This document shows, piece by piece, positions 1 through 11,081 of a stretch of 64,000 bases of DNA. Origin of the DNA: Zanthoxylum bungeanum. Lineage: Eukaryota > Streptophyta > Magnoliopsida > Sapindales > Rutaceae. Every line of letters begins with the position of its first letter. Positions within the stretch are counted from its first letter, which is position 1. The notes under the pieces are model-generated. The model worked only from the letters and a program-made list of their open reading frames with translations. It ran no database searches and was not told where the DNA came from. Position numbers and translations under genes: made by a program. The stretch is from the NCBI GenBank assembly GCA_019454045.1, contig SKCR01021359.1:1-64000 (forward strand). Reading direction: 5' to 3'.

Positions 1-1283
1 TAAGTATGTAATAACATATGATTTTGACTTGATTTAATTGGATTAAATCAAAGTGTCAAACATTGAACTAATCCATTTCATAATCCTTATTTTGATTTAA
101 TTGGATTAAATCAAAGTGGTAGACAATAGAGATTAGTCACACCTAATTATACATATTTGGACAAATTAGATTAAGCTCACCTAAAAGTTGATTACAATTT
201 TTATTAATTAAAAATTACCTAAGTTTTGCTATAAATAACAAGTTTTAGGAAGGTTTTAATTAAGCAAAGCTAAAACTTGAGAAAATTAAATATAAGCAAG
301 AATTAGAGAAATTAGCCTAAGTTAGAGAAGTGTTTAGAGAAACTTTGTGAGGTCTCTACAACATTTCATTTAGGAGAAATCAATATTGGATCTTGGGGTG
401 AAGCTTGCTAGCATTGGAATCAAGATTGGATCTTGGAGTCAAGCTTGCTAATCCTTGGAAGTTCTCCAAACATTTCAACAAGAAGAAGTAAATTGGATAT
501 TTGATTCAACCTTGCTAGGTAAGTTTGATCTTCTCCAAAAGCTATATTTTTCATTAGTGAAACATATAGTGTTGAATTATGTATTAGATACATAATGCTA
601 AAATTATGCTAATTAATTGTGTTAGGATGTTTTGGAAGTATAAACACAATAAGTTTGTAATTGGGTCAAAATGTTTATGTTAGAAATAGACATAAAATTA
701 GAGTTTGGAACTCTAGATAATAGCTTAGAGCTAAGGCTACCATTCTAGAATCACTTGACCATTTTTGGGTGACCTATAATTGTTAACGAGTCATTTCATT
801 GTGAGATTCTAATTTGGTTTGTGTTTTGGATTCAAAATTTACGCAAGTGCGTATTTAGAATAAATTTGTATTTTTGTAAAAATATTTGATATTTTGAAAA
901 ACTTGATTTTTATTGTATAACATGTGTTGATATTGATTTTGGTGTTAAAAATTAATTTTGGGTATTTTTGAAGTGTTTAGGGAAGATCGGAAGAAATTAG
1001 AGTAAAATAATCTAATTCCTTCAGCTCTTTGGAGAGAGAGCTGAAGGTTGAAAGAAATTAAGAAAATAGGTGTTCAGTGCGCGCACCCAATCATATTTTT
1101 TTCCCATTTTTTGAGTTTTCACACTCTGATTCAGCCCCGGTTTTTTCGTATACACTCGTAATGCAATATATTATTTCATTAAATATTTTAAAATTACACC
1201 CATGCTTGATATCCATGGGTTAGACCCATTTTCGCTGCGCGGGACACCGATCCGACCCTAATGGTTCCACATTCGCCCCAACA
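1..1283 (+). repeat. Ty1/copia LTR, 3' part
   Basis: The 3' portion of a copia-type LTR in plus orientation, cut by the window start. It ends in CCCCAACA and is followed by a tRNA-iMet-type primer-binding site (TGGTATCAG). The same sequence occurs in inverse orientation at 14830-16160, which defines the ends. There is no long ORF. The two copies differ by many substitutions and small indels, so this is an old copy. Confidence 0.85.
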
Positions 1284-1765
1284 GAATGGTATCAGTAGCA
1301 AGGCTTAACCACACAACACATGTTGCATGTTAGACATATATTTGAATCTATGCCTCTGTATTTTAATTTAATTATGCACAAGACATATTGGATATGTAAA
1401 ACATGTTTTAAATTAAAATTTTGACATAATTAAATTAGTGACTTGATTGTCACAAATCTCCCATGATTAAATGATTATTTTATTTTAAGTAATAGTATTA
1501 GTAATGTTGGAGCATTTTTAGAAGGTCCGTATTGTCAATACGGAGATGAATGAGTTCTTACTACTTATATCCAATATCGTCATTAGTGTGAGGGTATAAG
1601 TGCTCGGAACTTAGGTCGCTCCGTAAAACATTAGATGTAGCGTGATGAGTTAACACAGTCACCCAATATTGTCATTAGTGTGAGGGTGCACATACGAAGC
1701 TCATTAGTGCATATTGACAATATACACCTAGAACACGTCTTAATCCAACATTGTCATTTGTTCCA
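1284..1765 (+). repeat. copia leader after PBS, truncated
   Basis: Primer-binding site and untranslated leader of the copia copy whose LTR ends at 1283. It contains two good and one partial copy of a repeated motif, seen here as CCAATATCGTCATTAGTG, that is also present four times in the inverse copy at 14260-14560. Similarity stops near 1765, before any gag, so the body of this element is missing. Confidence 0.7.
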
Positions 1766-1899
1766 ATCACTCTCTTTGACAGAATCTGGGTTCACTCCCT
1801 TTTTCTCGATCACATCGTACAAATCTTTGCAATGTAATATCTATCATTCAAGGTCTTCAGAGAGAGTAATTGGTTGCCATCAGCTTAATCATTGCGGCA

Positions 1900-2713
1900 G
1901 AATGTAAATCTTCCAATTTTTATTTTAAGTTTAAGATTTAAAATGGAAATAGGATACAATTGTGGCTGATTTTCACAAATCAAAGGTCACTGTTGCATCC
2001 AGAATTGTCGAAAATGGTAGATTTGACACTTCATTAGTCCAAATCCGACTCATGGGCCGATTTATAAATTTCTAAAACTTCTGGAGCTAAAATATAAATT
2101 TCAAAGACATCAGGGCTCAATTAAATTTACTAGGTTTGCTGAAAGTCTGACACGTGGCAGATGATATGTCTACTGATTGGATGGGAATTGCTGATGTGGT
2201 AGCTGCTGTACCGGATGACTAGACCGGAATTATGAAGTGACAACTGTCTGTATTGGAAATATTGACGTGGCGATGACATGTGAGCTGATTGTACAAGAAT
2301 TGCTGACATGGTCAATGGCTCTATCATGAATGCTGACGTGTCAATGACATGACACTAATTGTACTGGAATTGATGATGTGGCAATGACGTAGCTAATGAT
2401 TGTACCAGAACTACTAATGTGTGAGCTGACTATACTGGAACTGCTGACATGGCTGACACGTGTGTCGTTTTCAACCTCTGGAGCACGTGTTGGCGCTTAG
2501 AGAGTGTTCTACCAAGCTCGTGCGGCTCATGCAGGCTAATCCGAACTCCGTTTGATCAACGAAAAATACCATTGTGCTCGTCTCGATGTGAACAAACTGA
2601 TGGTATACTCAAAACTGATTTTTGACAACTTTTCCGAAACTCGAAATTTCCAAACCGAGTTATATTCTTCGATTTTACGACCCCAATATATAATCAAAGC
2701 TCCTGATACCACT
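1900..2713 (-). repeat. leader and PBS of another copia-like element
   Basis: Read on the minus strand, a PBS-like TGGTATCAGGAGC lies at about 2700-2712 next to an LTR end (CACAACA) at 2714. The minus-strand sequence beyond it resembles untranslated copia leaders and runs into the tandem array at 2138-2470. No gag ORF is recognisable, and the element is truncated against the plus-strand copia leader on its left. Confidence 0.5.
2138..2470. repeat. degenerate ~40 bp tandem repeats with ACGTGGC/TGACATG cores
   Basis: About eight loosely related units, each with a form of GTACTGGAATTGCTGACGTGG followed by a CAATGACATGAGCTGATT-like segment. Spacing is about 35-45 bp. It lies in the leader of a minus-strand copia piece. 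Confidence 0.6.
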
Positions 2714-3060
2714 TGTTGTGATTCTCTGATCACTGAAAAGTATTTAATGAGGAAAAATAAATTCTATTACTATAAGAACAAAATTTACAAGTGTTTAAAT
2801 TGCACAAAAAATCTCATTCTCTTTACACTCTCTAAGCTTTCTTTACATGAAACTTAATTGTTGGGATGATTTGAGCTCTCAATTAGCTCTCAATTTATAG
2901 TCAAAGGCTCAAAGCTACTACTCAAATGTCAATAAATGAATAATTTCCACCTAAAGTTGTTTGTAATTTTGCACCAATTTTCAGACTCCACCTAAAGTAG
3001 TTTGGAGGATCCTTGGCGGTGATTCATACATATCACATGCATGTTTTGCCGCTGGATTCA
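2714..3060 (-). repeat. putative short copia LTR (minus)
   Basis: The segment starts next to a PBS-like site on its left. On the minus strand it carries a TATA-like CTATAAATTG near 2885-2900, as expected for an LTR promoter. The outer (5') end is not clearly defined and no second LTR copy is present, so the right border is approximate. Confidence 0.4.
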
Positions 3061-3821
3061 ACAAATATCACTCCTCTCTGAGAAGATTTGTTTTTTTTGT
3101 TTTTTTTGTTTTTTTTTTCTAATTTATAATTTGTGGGATATTTTGTTTCGCATTACAAAATTTCTTCGAAAAAAACAACTCTTTTAGGACAAAACTGTGC
3201 CACGTTGTGGCCAGATTTTTATTCATATTAGTGTGATTTTAGATGCTATCTCGTGGTTATTTGAGTAATTTTTTTTTCTCAGGAAGGAATGTATCAATAA
3301 ATGTTATGATATATGAGCTTGTGCTTGGTGTTTGGTTTAATTGGATATCATATCAGGATTGTTGGAGTTTTTCGATTAGTTCTTCAACTCGTGTCATTAG
3401 TTTGTTCCTGGTTTGAAATTGTGCAACCATGGATTGTCCTATGCACTTGTCTTACATGATTGTATTATTTATTTTGTATCATATGTTTGAAATATGTTCT
3501 CTGAATTCACACAACAAATTGATCGGGTTATATAAATTAATTTTTAATTTTAAATATATATATTTATAATAAAATTTTAAAGTTTAATCCAAAATAATAT
3601 TAAAAACATTGAAATTCTTAATTTTTTTCATTTTAAAATATAAAAAATTCCAAAAATAATTATTTTTAATAAAAAAAAAAAAAAATTCATTTTCTAAAAA
3701 GTCAGGTCCGGATCGGGCTTGGCAAGTTGCCACTCTTAATCTGGTTATCATGGTTTTCGAAACATATCTTGTAGTGTTTGTTTGCTGCGAATCTAATTTA
3801 CTGATTGCATAGAATTTACAG
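3061..3821. other. no gene seen; probable intron and T-rich sequence
   Basis: AT-rich sequence with long T runs (3091-3119) and A runs near 3669-3685. It leads into a good 3' splice site (TTTACAG, ending 3821) of the LYR-protein exon, so much of it may be that gene's intron. No coding exon was recognised. Confidence 0.4.
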
Positions 3822-3961
3822 ATGAATTTAAACAGACGATTAGAAAAGAAATAGAGAAACATAGGGACTGCAAAGACAAGCAAAAGATTCATGACTTGAT
3901 TAGTGAAGATTTAGGGAGATTGAAAGGTTTGGATGAGATGCTTGACATGCAGGCTCACTAG
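3822..3961 (+). pseudogene. last exon of a LYR-motif protein (LYRM2/EMB1793-like), partial
   Basis: After a 3' splice site at 3821, an open frame of 45 codons runs to TAG at 3959-3961. It encodes a basic-acidic helix containing KHRDCKDKQKIHDLISEDL and ending GLDEMLDMQAH. This resembles the C-terminal part of LYR-motif (complex 1 LYR) proteins such as human LYRM2 and Arabidopsis EMB1793, small mitochondrial factors for Fe-S or respiratory-complex assembly. The N-terminal LYR motif is not in the window. It may lie left of position 1 beyond a transposon-filled intron, or be lost. A polyadenylation-type AATAAA follows at 4132-4137. The family call rests on remembered similarity. Whether the gene works cannot be judged from one exon. 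Confidence 0.5.
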
Positions 3962-4131
3962 TAGGAAATTGCATTTGGTGCATTTAGGATATGAAACGAA
4001 AGTTGTCAAATTTGGAATTTTTCACTTTTTGTTCACTTTGTAAGCTACTAAAATTTTTTTGTTTCTTAAACTTTGAGAGCTGTAATTTCTGTATCTTTCT
4101 ATTGTTGATGATATTTCCCTACTAATCTCTC

Positions 4132-4137
4132 AATAAA
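4132..4137 (+). terminator. AATAAA polyadenylation signal
   Basis: AATAAA lies 170 bp after the stop codon of the LYR-like exon, in T-rich sequence, at a normal 3' UTR distance. Confidence 0.45.
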
Positions 4138-4209
4138 ATTCAGCAATTTTCCCCTACTCTTCCGGGGTCAATAGGTTTTGAATTCACTGAATATGTGATT
4201 GTCTTTTAC

Positions 4210-4540
4210 TATTTTGAAAATCGAATCAAACCGGCCGGTCAGACCGATTGAACCAGGTTTCGACTGTGAATCCAGTCCGGTTAATTAATAAAAATCGAGT
4301 AGCAAAAAAATCGGTCAAACCTGATAAAAATCAGTCAAAATCGATGAACCGGTTTAATTTTTTATTTTATTTAATTTTAATTTTTTAAAATCAAAAACTA
4401 AAATTTAATATTTTTAATTAAATAAAACTATTTATAATATATTCCGATTCTACTAATTTTTTAGGAACAATTTAACCGGTCGAACTATTGACTCATTGAA
4501 CTTTTTGGATCAACCATCTGGTTATGAAAACATTGATGTC
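4210..4540. mobile_element. fold-back MITE rich in CCGGTT/AACCGG
   Basis: Both ends carry related inverted sequences: left ATTTTGAAAATCGAATCAAA then CCGGCCGGTC, right CCGGTCGAAC through GGTTATGAAAAC. The middle is AT-rich and non-coding. This is the pattern of plant fold-back or hAT-type MITEs. A clean target duplication was not resolved, so the borders are approximate. Confidence 0.5.
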
Positions 4541-4583
4541 TTTGCAATTAGATACTGAGAATTGAGATGATCGAAGAAAGTAC

Positions 4584-4734
4584 CTCGGCATGAGCGAAGA
4601 TGAAAGCGAGATAGTTGTTGAAATCGGGGAATTGGCTATAGTGCTGAAGCTGTTGCCAAATTTGAGACTTATGGCGAAATGTGTTGTTCAAGTACAACGC
4701 ATATCTCTATCAGGCCTTCTTCTTTCGGTTGCCA
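4584..4734 (-). pseudogene. first-exon fragment of a transportin-1-like gene
   Basis: The minus strand reads [21 protein letters not shown]. After a frameshift and stop it continues [18 protein letters not shown] and LAFIFAHAE, then a splice-donor-like GTAC. This matches the N-terminal HEAT repeat of plant transportin-1, a karyopherin-beta importer of M9-type cargoes. The frameshift between the two blocks and the absence of later exons nearby mark it as a broken copy. The next segment to the left is the fold-back MITE at 4210-4540. It is probably a captured or duplicated fragment, since the full gene is far larger than the space here. Confidence 0.7.
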
Positions 4735-5987
4735 TATCGGAAATAACTGTGAGCTGTGAATGATTGATTAAGTTGAGGTGATGATCGCCCGGAGAAGTGT
4801 GATCACTGATCAGCGTGGAGGAACAATTCTTGGTTTCCAAAACTAACCCGAAACTCACCGCTACTAAAATTTTTGTATCTAATTCAAAGATAAATCTACG
4901 ATAATACCCTTGCATTTCAAGCTCAATTTTCAAATTTTTGCACAAATAGGCACTTGTTTTGGTTGTATTTCTAATTAATCCTCAAGTTTTTCTTATCGTT
5001 ATAGCGTGCCAAATTATGTATTTTGGCGCGTATTCTTCTTTGTGGGACCAGGTCTTTTAACCGTGTGCCGTACGTTATTGGCCGTTCATAGTATCCTACT
5101 CCGTATTTTGATCTTTTGGTGGTGGTTGACTATTTTCCACACGTACAGACAAGATAATTAATTCAAAATCTGCCACAATCTAAGTCTATGGCAATTAAAA
5201 AAAAATGGTCTGTGGCAATATTGACCATTTTTATCTAATAAATAGTCTTTTAGATTTTCTTTGCAGTTGGCAATTGTGAGTTGTTAACTATTTCAAAAAG
5301 ACAATTATGATTTAATTGGCTCAGGCTTTGAATATTTATCAAATTAAAACTGTGTGCAGAGTTTCCTGTTTCCATTCCAAGCAGAAAAACTTGTGCCGCC
5401 CACAGCGCCAAAATTTGAAGAGTATTACCCCCATAATAGATTTGGTTAATAACATATACTTACCCTAATTGCTTACGATTATTCAAAGAAAAATATATTT
5501 GTTCAGTTCTATCAAATAGGACCCTAAAACTTAGGGATAGTAAAAATCCGAGTGGAGATGGAGACTTGCGAGGGCACAATATATTAAGGGCGAAAAAAGA
5601 AATAATTCTTTATGATCGTGGAATAGATGATTCAGGTATGAGCATTGACATTTCTAGTTAAATAGATGTAAAATTTTCATATGAATATTGAATAGGGACC
5701 TATACGGGGTCGCGAAGGCCCGATATATTAGAAGTGGGTAAGAGAATAATTTTCATATGATTAGAAAAATATAAAATTAGAAGAGTAATTTGAGCATTTG
5801 ATAGGAATTAATTAATAATTAGGGACTTATTTGATACAAATTGGTAGCATATTATTTATTTAAGAAAACGTAAGAATAAGTGGATCAAACTGCTATTATC
5901 CCATAGAGTAAATGCCGACAATCGAGGGCTAGCTTTGTTCAAATTTCATACCTAATTCGTTACCGTTTGAAAAAAATAAGCTTAACG
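4735..5987. other. intergenic, no gene seen
   Basis: AT-rich sequence without a convincing exon. Two weakly similar segments share a GCGA(G/A)GGC then ATATATTA core at about 5568-5590 and 5710-5730. The right end is the promoter region of the prolyl hydroxylase gene. Confidence 0.5.
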
Positions 5988-5997
5988 TATATATAAA
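5988..5997 (+). promoter_or_regulatory. TATA box of the prolyl 4-hydroxylase gene
   Basis: TATATATAAA lies 140 bp before the start codon at 6137. That spacing fits a transcription start near 6020-6030 and a 5' UTR of about 110 bp. Confidence 0.55.
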
Positions 5998-6136
5998 GGC
6001 ACAAATCAGAGTTGGAATAAAACGGGAAAAAAAAAGTAAATAAAAAGACAAGAAACTGTTCTTTGAAGCAGAGTTTCAGTATTGAAGAAAAGGAATCGAT
6101 TTCAATTTAGGGTTTTGGGTGAGTTGGTTGAAAAGA

Positions 6137-8314
6137 ATGGTGAAATTGAGGCACTCTCGATTACAAGCGAAGAAATGGTCGACATTAAGGCTGATTTTTT
6201 CAATGCTATTCATGCTAACAATTGTTTTGTTGATGCTTCTTGCTATGGGAATTTTCTCTCTTCCAATCGGCGACGATGATTCTCCGCCAAATGATCTAAC
6301 CTCCTTTCGCCGCCACGCCATTGAAAAGTATGTAATCGACTATCTAACTTCTTTTTTAAATTTAATTTTAATTACGTGAATTACTTCATTTTTAATTTCT
6401 TTGTAAATTTTGTTGCAGACGTAGTATGGCAGAGGAGAGAGTAGAGCAATGGACCGAAATTGTTGCTTGGGAGCCCAGAGCTTTCATTTACCGTAATTTT
6501 CTGGTTAGCTTTTTTTTAAAAATTTTTGATTTTAGACTGTTTATTTGATTAAACAACGAACCTAGGTTGGTAAATTATCAATAAGCATTGATCATATTGA
6601 CTTGAGAATATTGATTTGGACAGTCCAAGGCCGAATGTGAATACTTGATTGATCTTGCTAAACCTCATATGGTAAAGTCAACAGTTGTTGATAGCACAAC
6701 CGGTCAGAGTAAAGATAGCAGGTTTGCATTTCCTAGTTACTATCTCCATATTTTTTGCAGATTGGATTGAATTGGGAGAAAATGGAGGATTTAGATTATT
6801 TCTTATTTAGCAAATTTATTGAGGAACTCGATATTTCCTGTCCATAGGGTGCGTACAAGTTCTGGTATGTTTCTGAAACGAGGACAAGATAAAATTATTA
6901 GGGGCATAGAGAAAAGGATAGCGGACTTCACCTTTATTCCCGTAGGTGAGGATATGAAATTCTAAAAGCTCCAGTTGAGTTTATATTTTTTTCATTGTTA
7001 TCTGAATCTCTCACTTGGAGGATTAATGAAGAGGCAGTAACTAACGCATAGATGAAGGGTTTCTGAATTAGATGTCTTGGCTAGCTTATTTTTTTGTGAT
7101 TTTTTAGGTGCTTATCTTCCACTAGAAAAATTGATGTACCTCATGATCTTTTGTGCTCAACCTTTTTAAAGCATATTTTCTTGTTTACTTCTTGGTTTAT
7201 ATGAATGACAAATATCTGCTTGCGTGTGGTTATTTTAATCTCATTATGTTTTTGTAGATTTTATATTCCTATGTAAGAACATGCCCGCGATTTTTCTGGC
7301 TCCCTTCCAGTCGTTTGTATATGCCTCATCTAACCCAATTCAAGAAAGCCTTTGTATTTATCTGAGGTTGGCTTCGGAAAATGTTGCATGCATGTAAATG
7401 CAATAATACATCATTCCACTTATTTTTAGCACAATCCTGTGTTCAGCTAAAGTGTGCTCACTTGGGTTTTCTCCTTTCTATTTGTTGCATTTTGTTGCTT
7501 TCTACATAAACATTCCCCCCTTATTTATTGCTTCTGTCTGCTTGTCTATATGATTTCTTTCTCAAGATATCGCTGTCTATTTAATCTAACTTTACAATCT
7601 ACAGAGCATGGAGAAGGAATTCAAGTCCTCCATTATGAAGTTGGACAAAAATATGATGCTCACTACGATTACTTCCTTGATGAGTTCAACAAAAAGAATG
7701 GAGGCCAACGAGTGGCTACTCTTCTTATGTATTTGTAAGCACATACTGTTTCTGCCAATGTCTCAGGATATGCTCAACACGTACCTAAACTTGTGTTTAC
7801 ATGCATCTTCCACAGAAATTTGATGTTTGCCTTTTTTGCACTTTCCTTTTTCCATGTTTCAGGTCTGATGTTGAAGAAGGGGGTGAAACAGTGTTTCCTG
7901 CTGCCAAAGCAAATTTTGCTTCTGTGAGATGGTGGAATGAGTTGTCTGAATGCGGCAAACAAGGTCTCTCCATAAAACCAAAAATGGGTGATGCGTTGCT
8001 ATTTTGGAGCATGAGACCTGATGCCACACTAGATCCTTCAAGTTTGCATCGTTAGTAATTGTGCATTTTTTGTATTTGTCCATAGCTTTAACTGTAATTC
8101 AAGAGTGATGCAGCAATTTGTCTTGCTCCTGAAATTTTGTTGAGAAGTATTTTTTTTTTCAATTTTCAATTCACAAATGGGTTTCAGTCTTTTAAAATGG
8201 TGTACTAAATGAGTTAAATTCAATTTATGGTTGATGCTAGGTGGTTGCCCTGTGATTAGAGGGAACAAATGGTCAGCTACAAAATGGATGCATATTCACG
8301 AGTACGAAGTATAA
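6137..8314 (+). CDS. P4H: prolyl 4-hydroxylase (plant 2-oxoglutarate/Fe(II) type), 7 exons
   Basis: Hydroxylates peptidyl proline, in plants mainly of extensins and arabinogalactan proteins, in the ER/Golgi using Fe(II), O2 and 2-oxoglutarate. Exons with GT-AG borders: 6137-6327, 6419-6503, 6624-6721, 6848-6945, 7605-7734, 7863-8050, 8241-8314. They join in frame to 287 codons, the normal length for this family. The first ATG in frame follows a TATA box and gives the typical basic N-terminus (MVKLRHSR) and a single membrane anchor at residues ~20-44, as in type II membrane P4Hs. The iron ligands are visible: H177-x-D179 (AHYDYF) and H263. K273 in IRGNKW is the 2-oxoglutarate lysine. With the exon 6/7 border chosen, residue 264 is Arg where relatives usually have Gly. 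All exons are open, so the gene looks functional. Which paralogue it is cannot be settled here. Confidence 0.93.
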
Positions 8315-9022
8315 GCAATGACTTAAGGAGGTAATTATCTCTGCCTAAACTAGTTAAGATTCTGTGAAACATGCATGAAGGTTTTTCGCTTATGAAATTT
8401 AATGTGTGCAACTGTGTAAGTATGAAGCTTGATACATTGGTACAAGATGTTTTTGAAACCGATGACAAATTGACAATGATAAATTTGATGAGGTCATCTT
8501 AAAATTATGAATTCAAAGTCTTGTCCTTGTATAGAATAAGATAGCTTTGGAGGCTTTAGAGAGTTTATACATGCGTTGATTTTTTATACAACTTTCCGAC
8601 CTTTTATTTCTTCCTGGTAGGACTTAACAGATGCCGATATCTTGAATCCTTTTCACAGCAAATGACTATAGGCAATTTAGGTAAGAAAGATTTTTGTTCG
8701 GCCACCATTTGAAAATTATAGTGCGGTTCAAAGAATTTGATCTTGTAGTCATACAAACATTAAGAAATAGGAAGGTAGGTTGCGAGTGATGTTTTTACAG
8801 ACATGTAAACTAACAATGAATTCTGAAATACAATATATATAGTTATATACACAGAAACACTTGTAAGTGCTTGCTGTCATGTTTTTTTTAATGTCTTTTT
8901 ATTATTTATTTATTTATTTTTTAACAAATTTTAATTTTCATACTAATTATAAATAACAGATTTTTTTTTTAAAGAGTAACAAAAATATAACATCAAACAA
9001 ATTTATTTTGAAGCCATTGGTG
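8315..9022. other. 3' UTR of P4H and intergenic sequence
   Basis: Non-coding AT-rich sequence after the P4H stop codon. No canonical AATAAA stands out. It includes a T-rich (TTTA)n-like run near 8903-8930. No gene seen. Confidence 0.5.
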
Positions 9023-9030
9023 CTTCGAAT

Positions 9031-9436
9031 TAGGGGTGTGCAAATTTTTGGGTCAACCCGCGACCCAATCCGACTCGCGCGGATTTCAAAAAAAAATACG
9101 ATTTTTCTTGTTAACCCGACCCGACTCTAAATTTGCGGATTGGGTCACGGGTTTGATATTAAAATCCGGTCCGATCCGACAATATAATATTTTTATTATT
9201 ATTTTTTAAATTTTTATTATTTTTCTAAAAATTTATTATTTTTTAAAGTTTTTACTATTATTTCATTTATTTATTACTTTTGTTATCTTGAAATTTTATA
9301 TATATGATAATTTTCGGGACATAAAATAACTAATATTTATATTTCAAAATAATTAATTAATTAAAAAAATTATTTTTTTACCCGACCCAATCAGCCTCTT
9401 AAATTTCGGATTCGGGATCCGACCCTGAACACCTTA
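9031..9436. mobile_element. hAT-type MITE, 406 bp
   Basis: It starts TAGGGGTGTGCAAA and ends TGAACACCTTA (inverse TAAGGTGTTCA). It is flanked by 8 bp duplications CTTCGAAT (9023-9030) and CTTAGAAT (9437-9444) that differ at one base. The interior is AT-rich with inverted GGGTC/GACCC-rich arms and no ORF. An 8 bp duplication with these ends fits non-autonomous hAT elements. Compare the better preserved copy at 56986-57746. Confidence 0.75.
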
Positions 9437-9461
9437 CTTAGAATTCATAACTTATTCTTTC

Positions 9462-9600
9462 TTCCAAGACTTTTTCCATCAGCAGCCTCATCCACATAAT
9501 CCTTGTTAGAAGCCCAACCATTTTTTTGCGAAAAAGTTGAAACAGGCAAACAGCCTTGAGCTCCATCAGTTCAATTTTCTTTTACACCCAAACGTCTGTT
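9462..9600 (-). pseudogene. possible coding remnant, unidentified
   Basis: One minus-strand frame is open for about 36 codons with a protein-like composition (it contains GCLPVSTFSQKNGWASN) and ends at TGA. An in-frame stop interrupts it upstream. I do not recognise the family. It may be chance. Confidence 0.2.
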
Positions 9601-9919
9601 ATAAGCCACTTTCCCTGTCTTTACCCCATGTGCTTTCTACTACATTCACTCATGCTCAAAAGTTCAGGCGGCATTAAATAAGGTTTAGTTATAGTTAGTT
9701 CAATGAAATACCTTATTTGTGCCAATTTCCCGTAGCTGGCTCAAAGTCTCCACAAAATATGGAGGTGGTGGGCATGAAAAGTGTATCTTTTCCCGTGTAT
9801 GGATCTGTGAACCTACAAAAGAATATGTAACAAAACTTTTATATACAACTGCTAAAAAATAGGCATATACTAGAGATGAACTTTGTTCTTTGCCCAAAAG
9901 CCAAAGCATGGAGGCACGG

Positions 9920-10074
9920 TGTAACGGGCTGCGTTTGCTGCTAGCCACATTTGCAGCAAGCCACGCATTGCTGCAGACTACATGCGTTGCCGCAAGGCAA
10001 CAACTCTGATGCTTACAGCAACGCATGTAGTGTGCGGTAAATGTATGTGGCTTGCTGCGAATGCATCCCATTAC
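9920..10074. mobile_element. small MITE inserted in the pseudouridine synthase remnant
   Basis: About 155 bp with long imperfect inverted arms: left GTGTAACGGGCTGCGTTTGC, right the inverse of GTGTAATGGGATGCATTCGC. The inner arms share GCAGCAAGCCAC and CTACATGCGTTGC. It splits the exon between the codons for RPC and LHA, and a PC codon pair is present on both sides, consistent with a short target duplication. Superfamily not assigned. Confidence 0.65.
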
Positions 10075-10505
10075 ACAAGGCCTCTCTAATCCAGAAATCA
10101 ACTTCAAAAGTTTTCATTGAGAGCTAGGATAAGTTCTGGGCTGAGGCAGTGACATGGCCACGTTCTTTGTCCCTCCATACACATACACTTCATCACCTAA
10201 TAGTGGAATTCCCATGTATTTTGCATGCGCACGGAACTACTACTACTACAAAGATTGCAATCCAAGGATTGAAAGTGAAACCAAGCGAGTCAAGACTTCT
10301 ATAATTAGGGTTCACAGCGGTATGAGTATGATGAAACAATATAACAGCAGGATAAAAGTAATTTAAATTTATCGATAATAGTAAGAAAACACATTCAAAG
10401 CATTCGGTTCTGAACAATGTGTACGGCATCAGTACCAGATGAGTTTCCAATCTCCACTCCACCATAGCAGAACCACCACCAGCAAGAATTTCAATTACTT
10501 TATAC

Positions 10506-10930
10506 CTGATGAAGAAACAGAAAAAGCAGTCTTCGACATGATGTCAGTTAAATGCACATGTTGAAATATAGGCAAGGAGAACAGAAGACACTTGGTTAAA
10601 AAATAATATGAGAGTTAATTTATAGAACACAATAAAGCAAACATGACCTACTTCTATTCTATCAGTCTCAGTGTCCAAGTTTCACTATCGTAATTATAAA
10701 GGTGGTCTAGATCCTAAGGACTGAAATCCCTGCAGCCATTACAGCAAAGCCACTTTGGCATGATCCGACCTCTGGCCTACTATATTCTCAATGGTTCATA
10801 CCTCACCAACTAGGTCTAATTAGACTCAACTGTTAAGAATCAATACACTGGAAAAGAAAATCCTAACCACCTTCAAGAATGCTACTTATTACGAATTTCA
10901 AACGGGAAAAGGTGGAGGACCCTATATCAC
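10506..10930. other. intron remnant of the pseudouridine synthase pseudogene
   Basis: The stretch between two recognisable exons is bounded by a donor (GTGATA on the minus strand at 10930) and an acceptor (CTTCATCAG ending at 10506). No other gene is visible in it. Confidence 0.6.
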
Positions 10931-11081
10931 CTTCTAGCAGCATGGCGTGCCTGTCCATGTTTATTTTGATCTGGGTAGAGCAGCCATACAAACCCTGTTG
11001 TTTGGATCACAGCCAATTGGAACCTCAATACGGCCGGATAATGAGAGGGCACTTCAGAAGTAAGACTGATAAATGATATTA

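Larger units (their letters stand above)
9700..11058 (-). pseudogene. RluD-type RNA pseudouridine synthase (chloroplast), 3' half, broken
   Basis: Intact genes of this family isomerise uridine to pseudouridine in organellar rRNA. Minus-strand blocks in gene order: ~11058-10931 (GRIEVPIGCDPNNRV, then NKHGQARHAA in another frame); 10505-10443 (YKVIEILAGGGSAMVEWRLET); ~10234-10110 (RAHAKYMGIPLLGDEVY ... GGTKNVAMS); 10110-10075 (LISGLERPC); 9919-9888 (PCLHALAFG); 9818-9700 (EKIHFSCPPPPYFVETLSQL). Splice sites survive at several borders. Damage: a frameshift inside the first block and another in the last, a 6 bp duplication (VYVYGG), missing THQI before RAHAK, and a MITE inside the RPC-LHA region. 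The 5' half with the catalytic HRLDKxTSG region is absent, lost where the SINE and copia sequences begin. The best remembered match is Arabidopsis RNA pseudouridine synthase 2. Confidence 0.8.
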
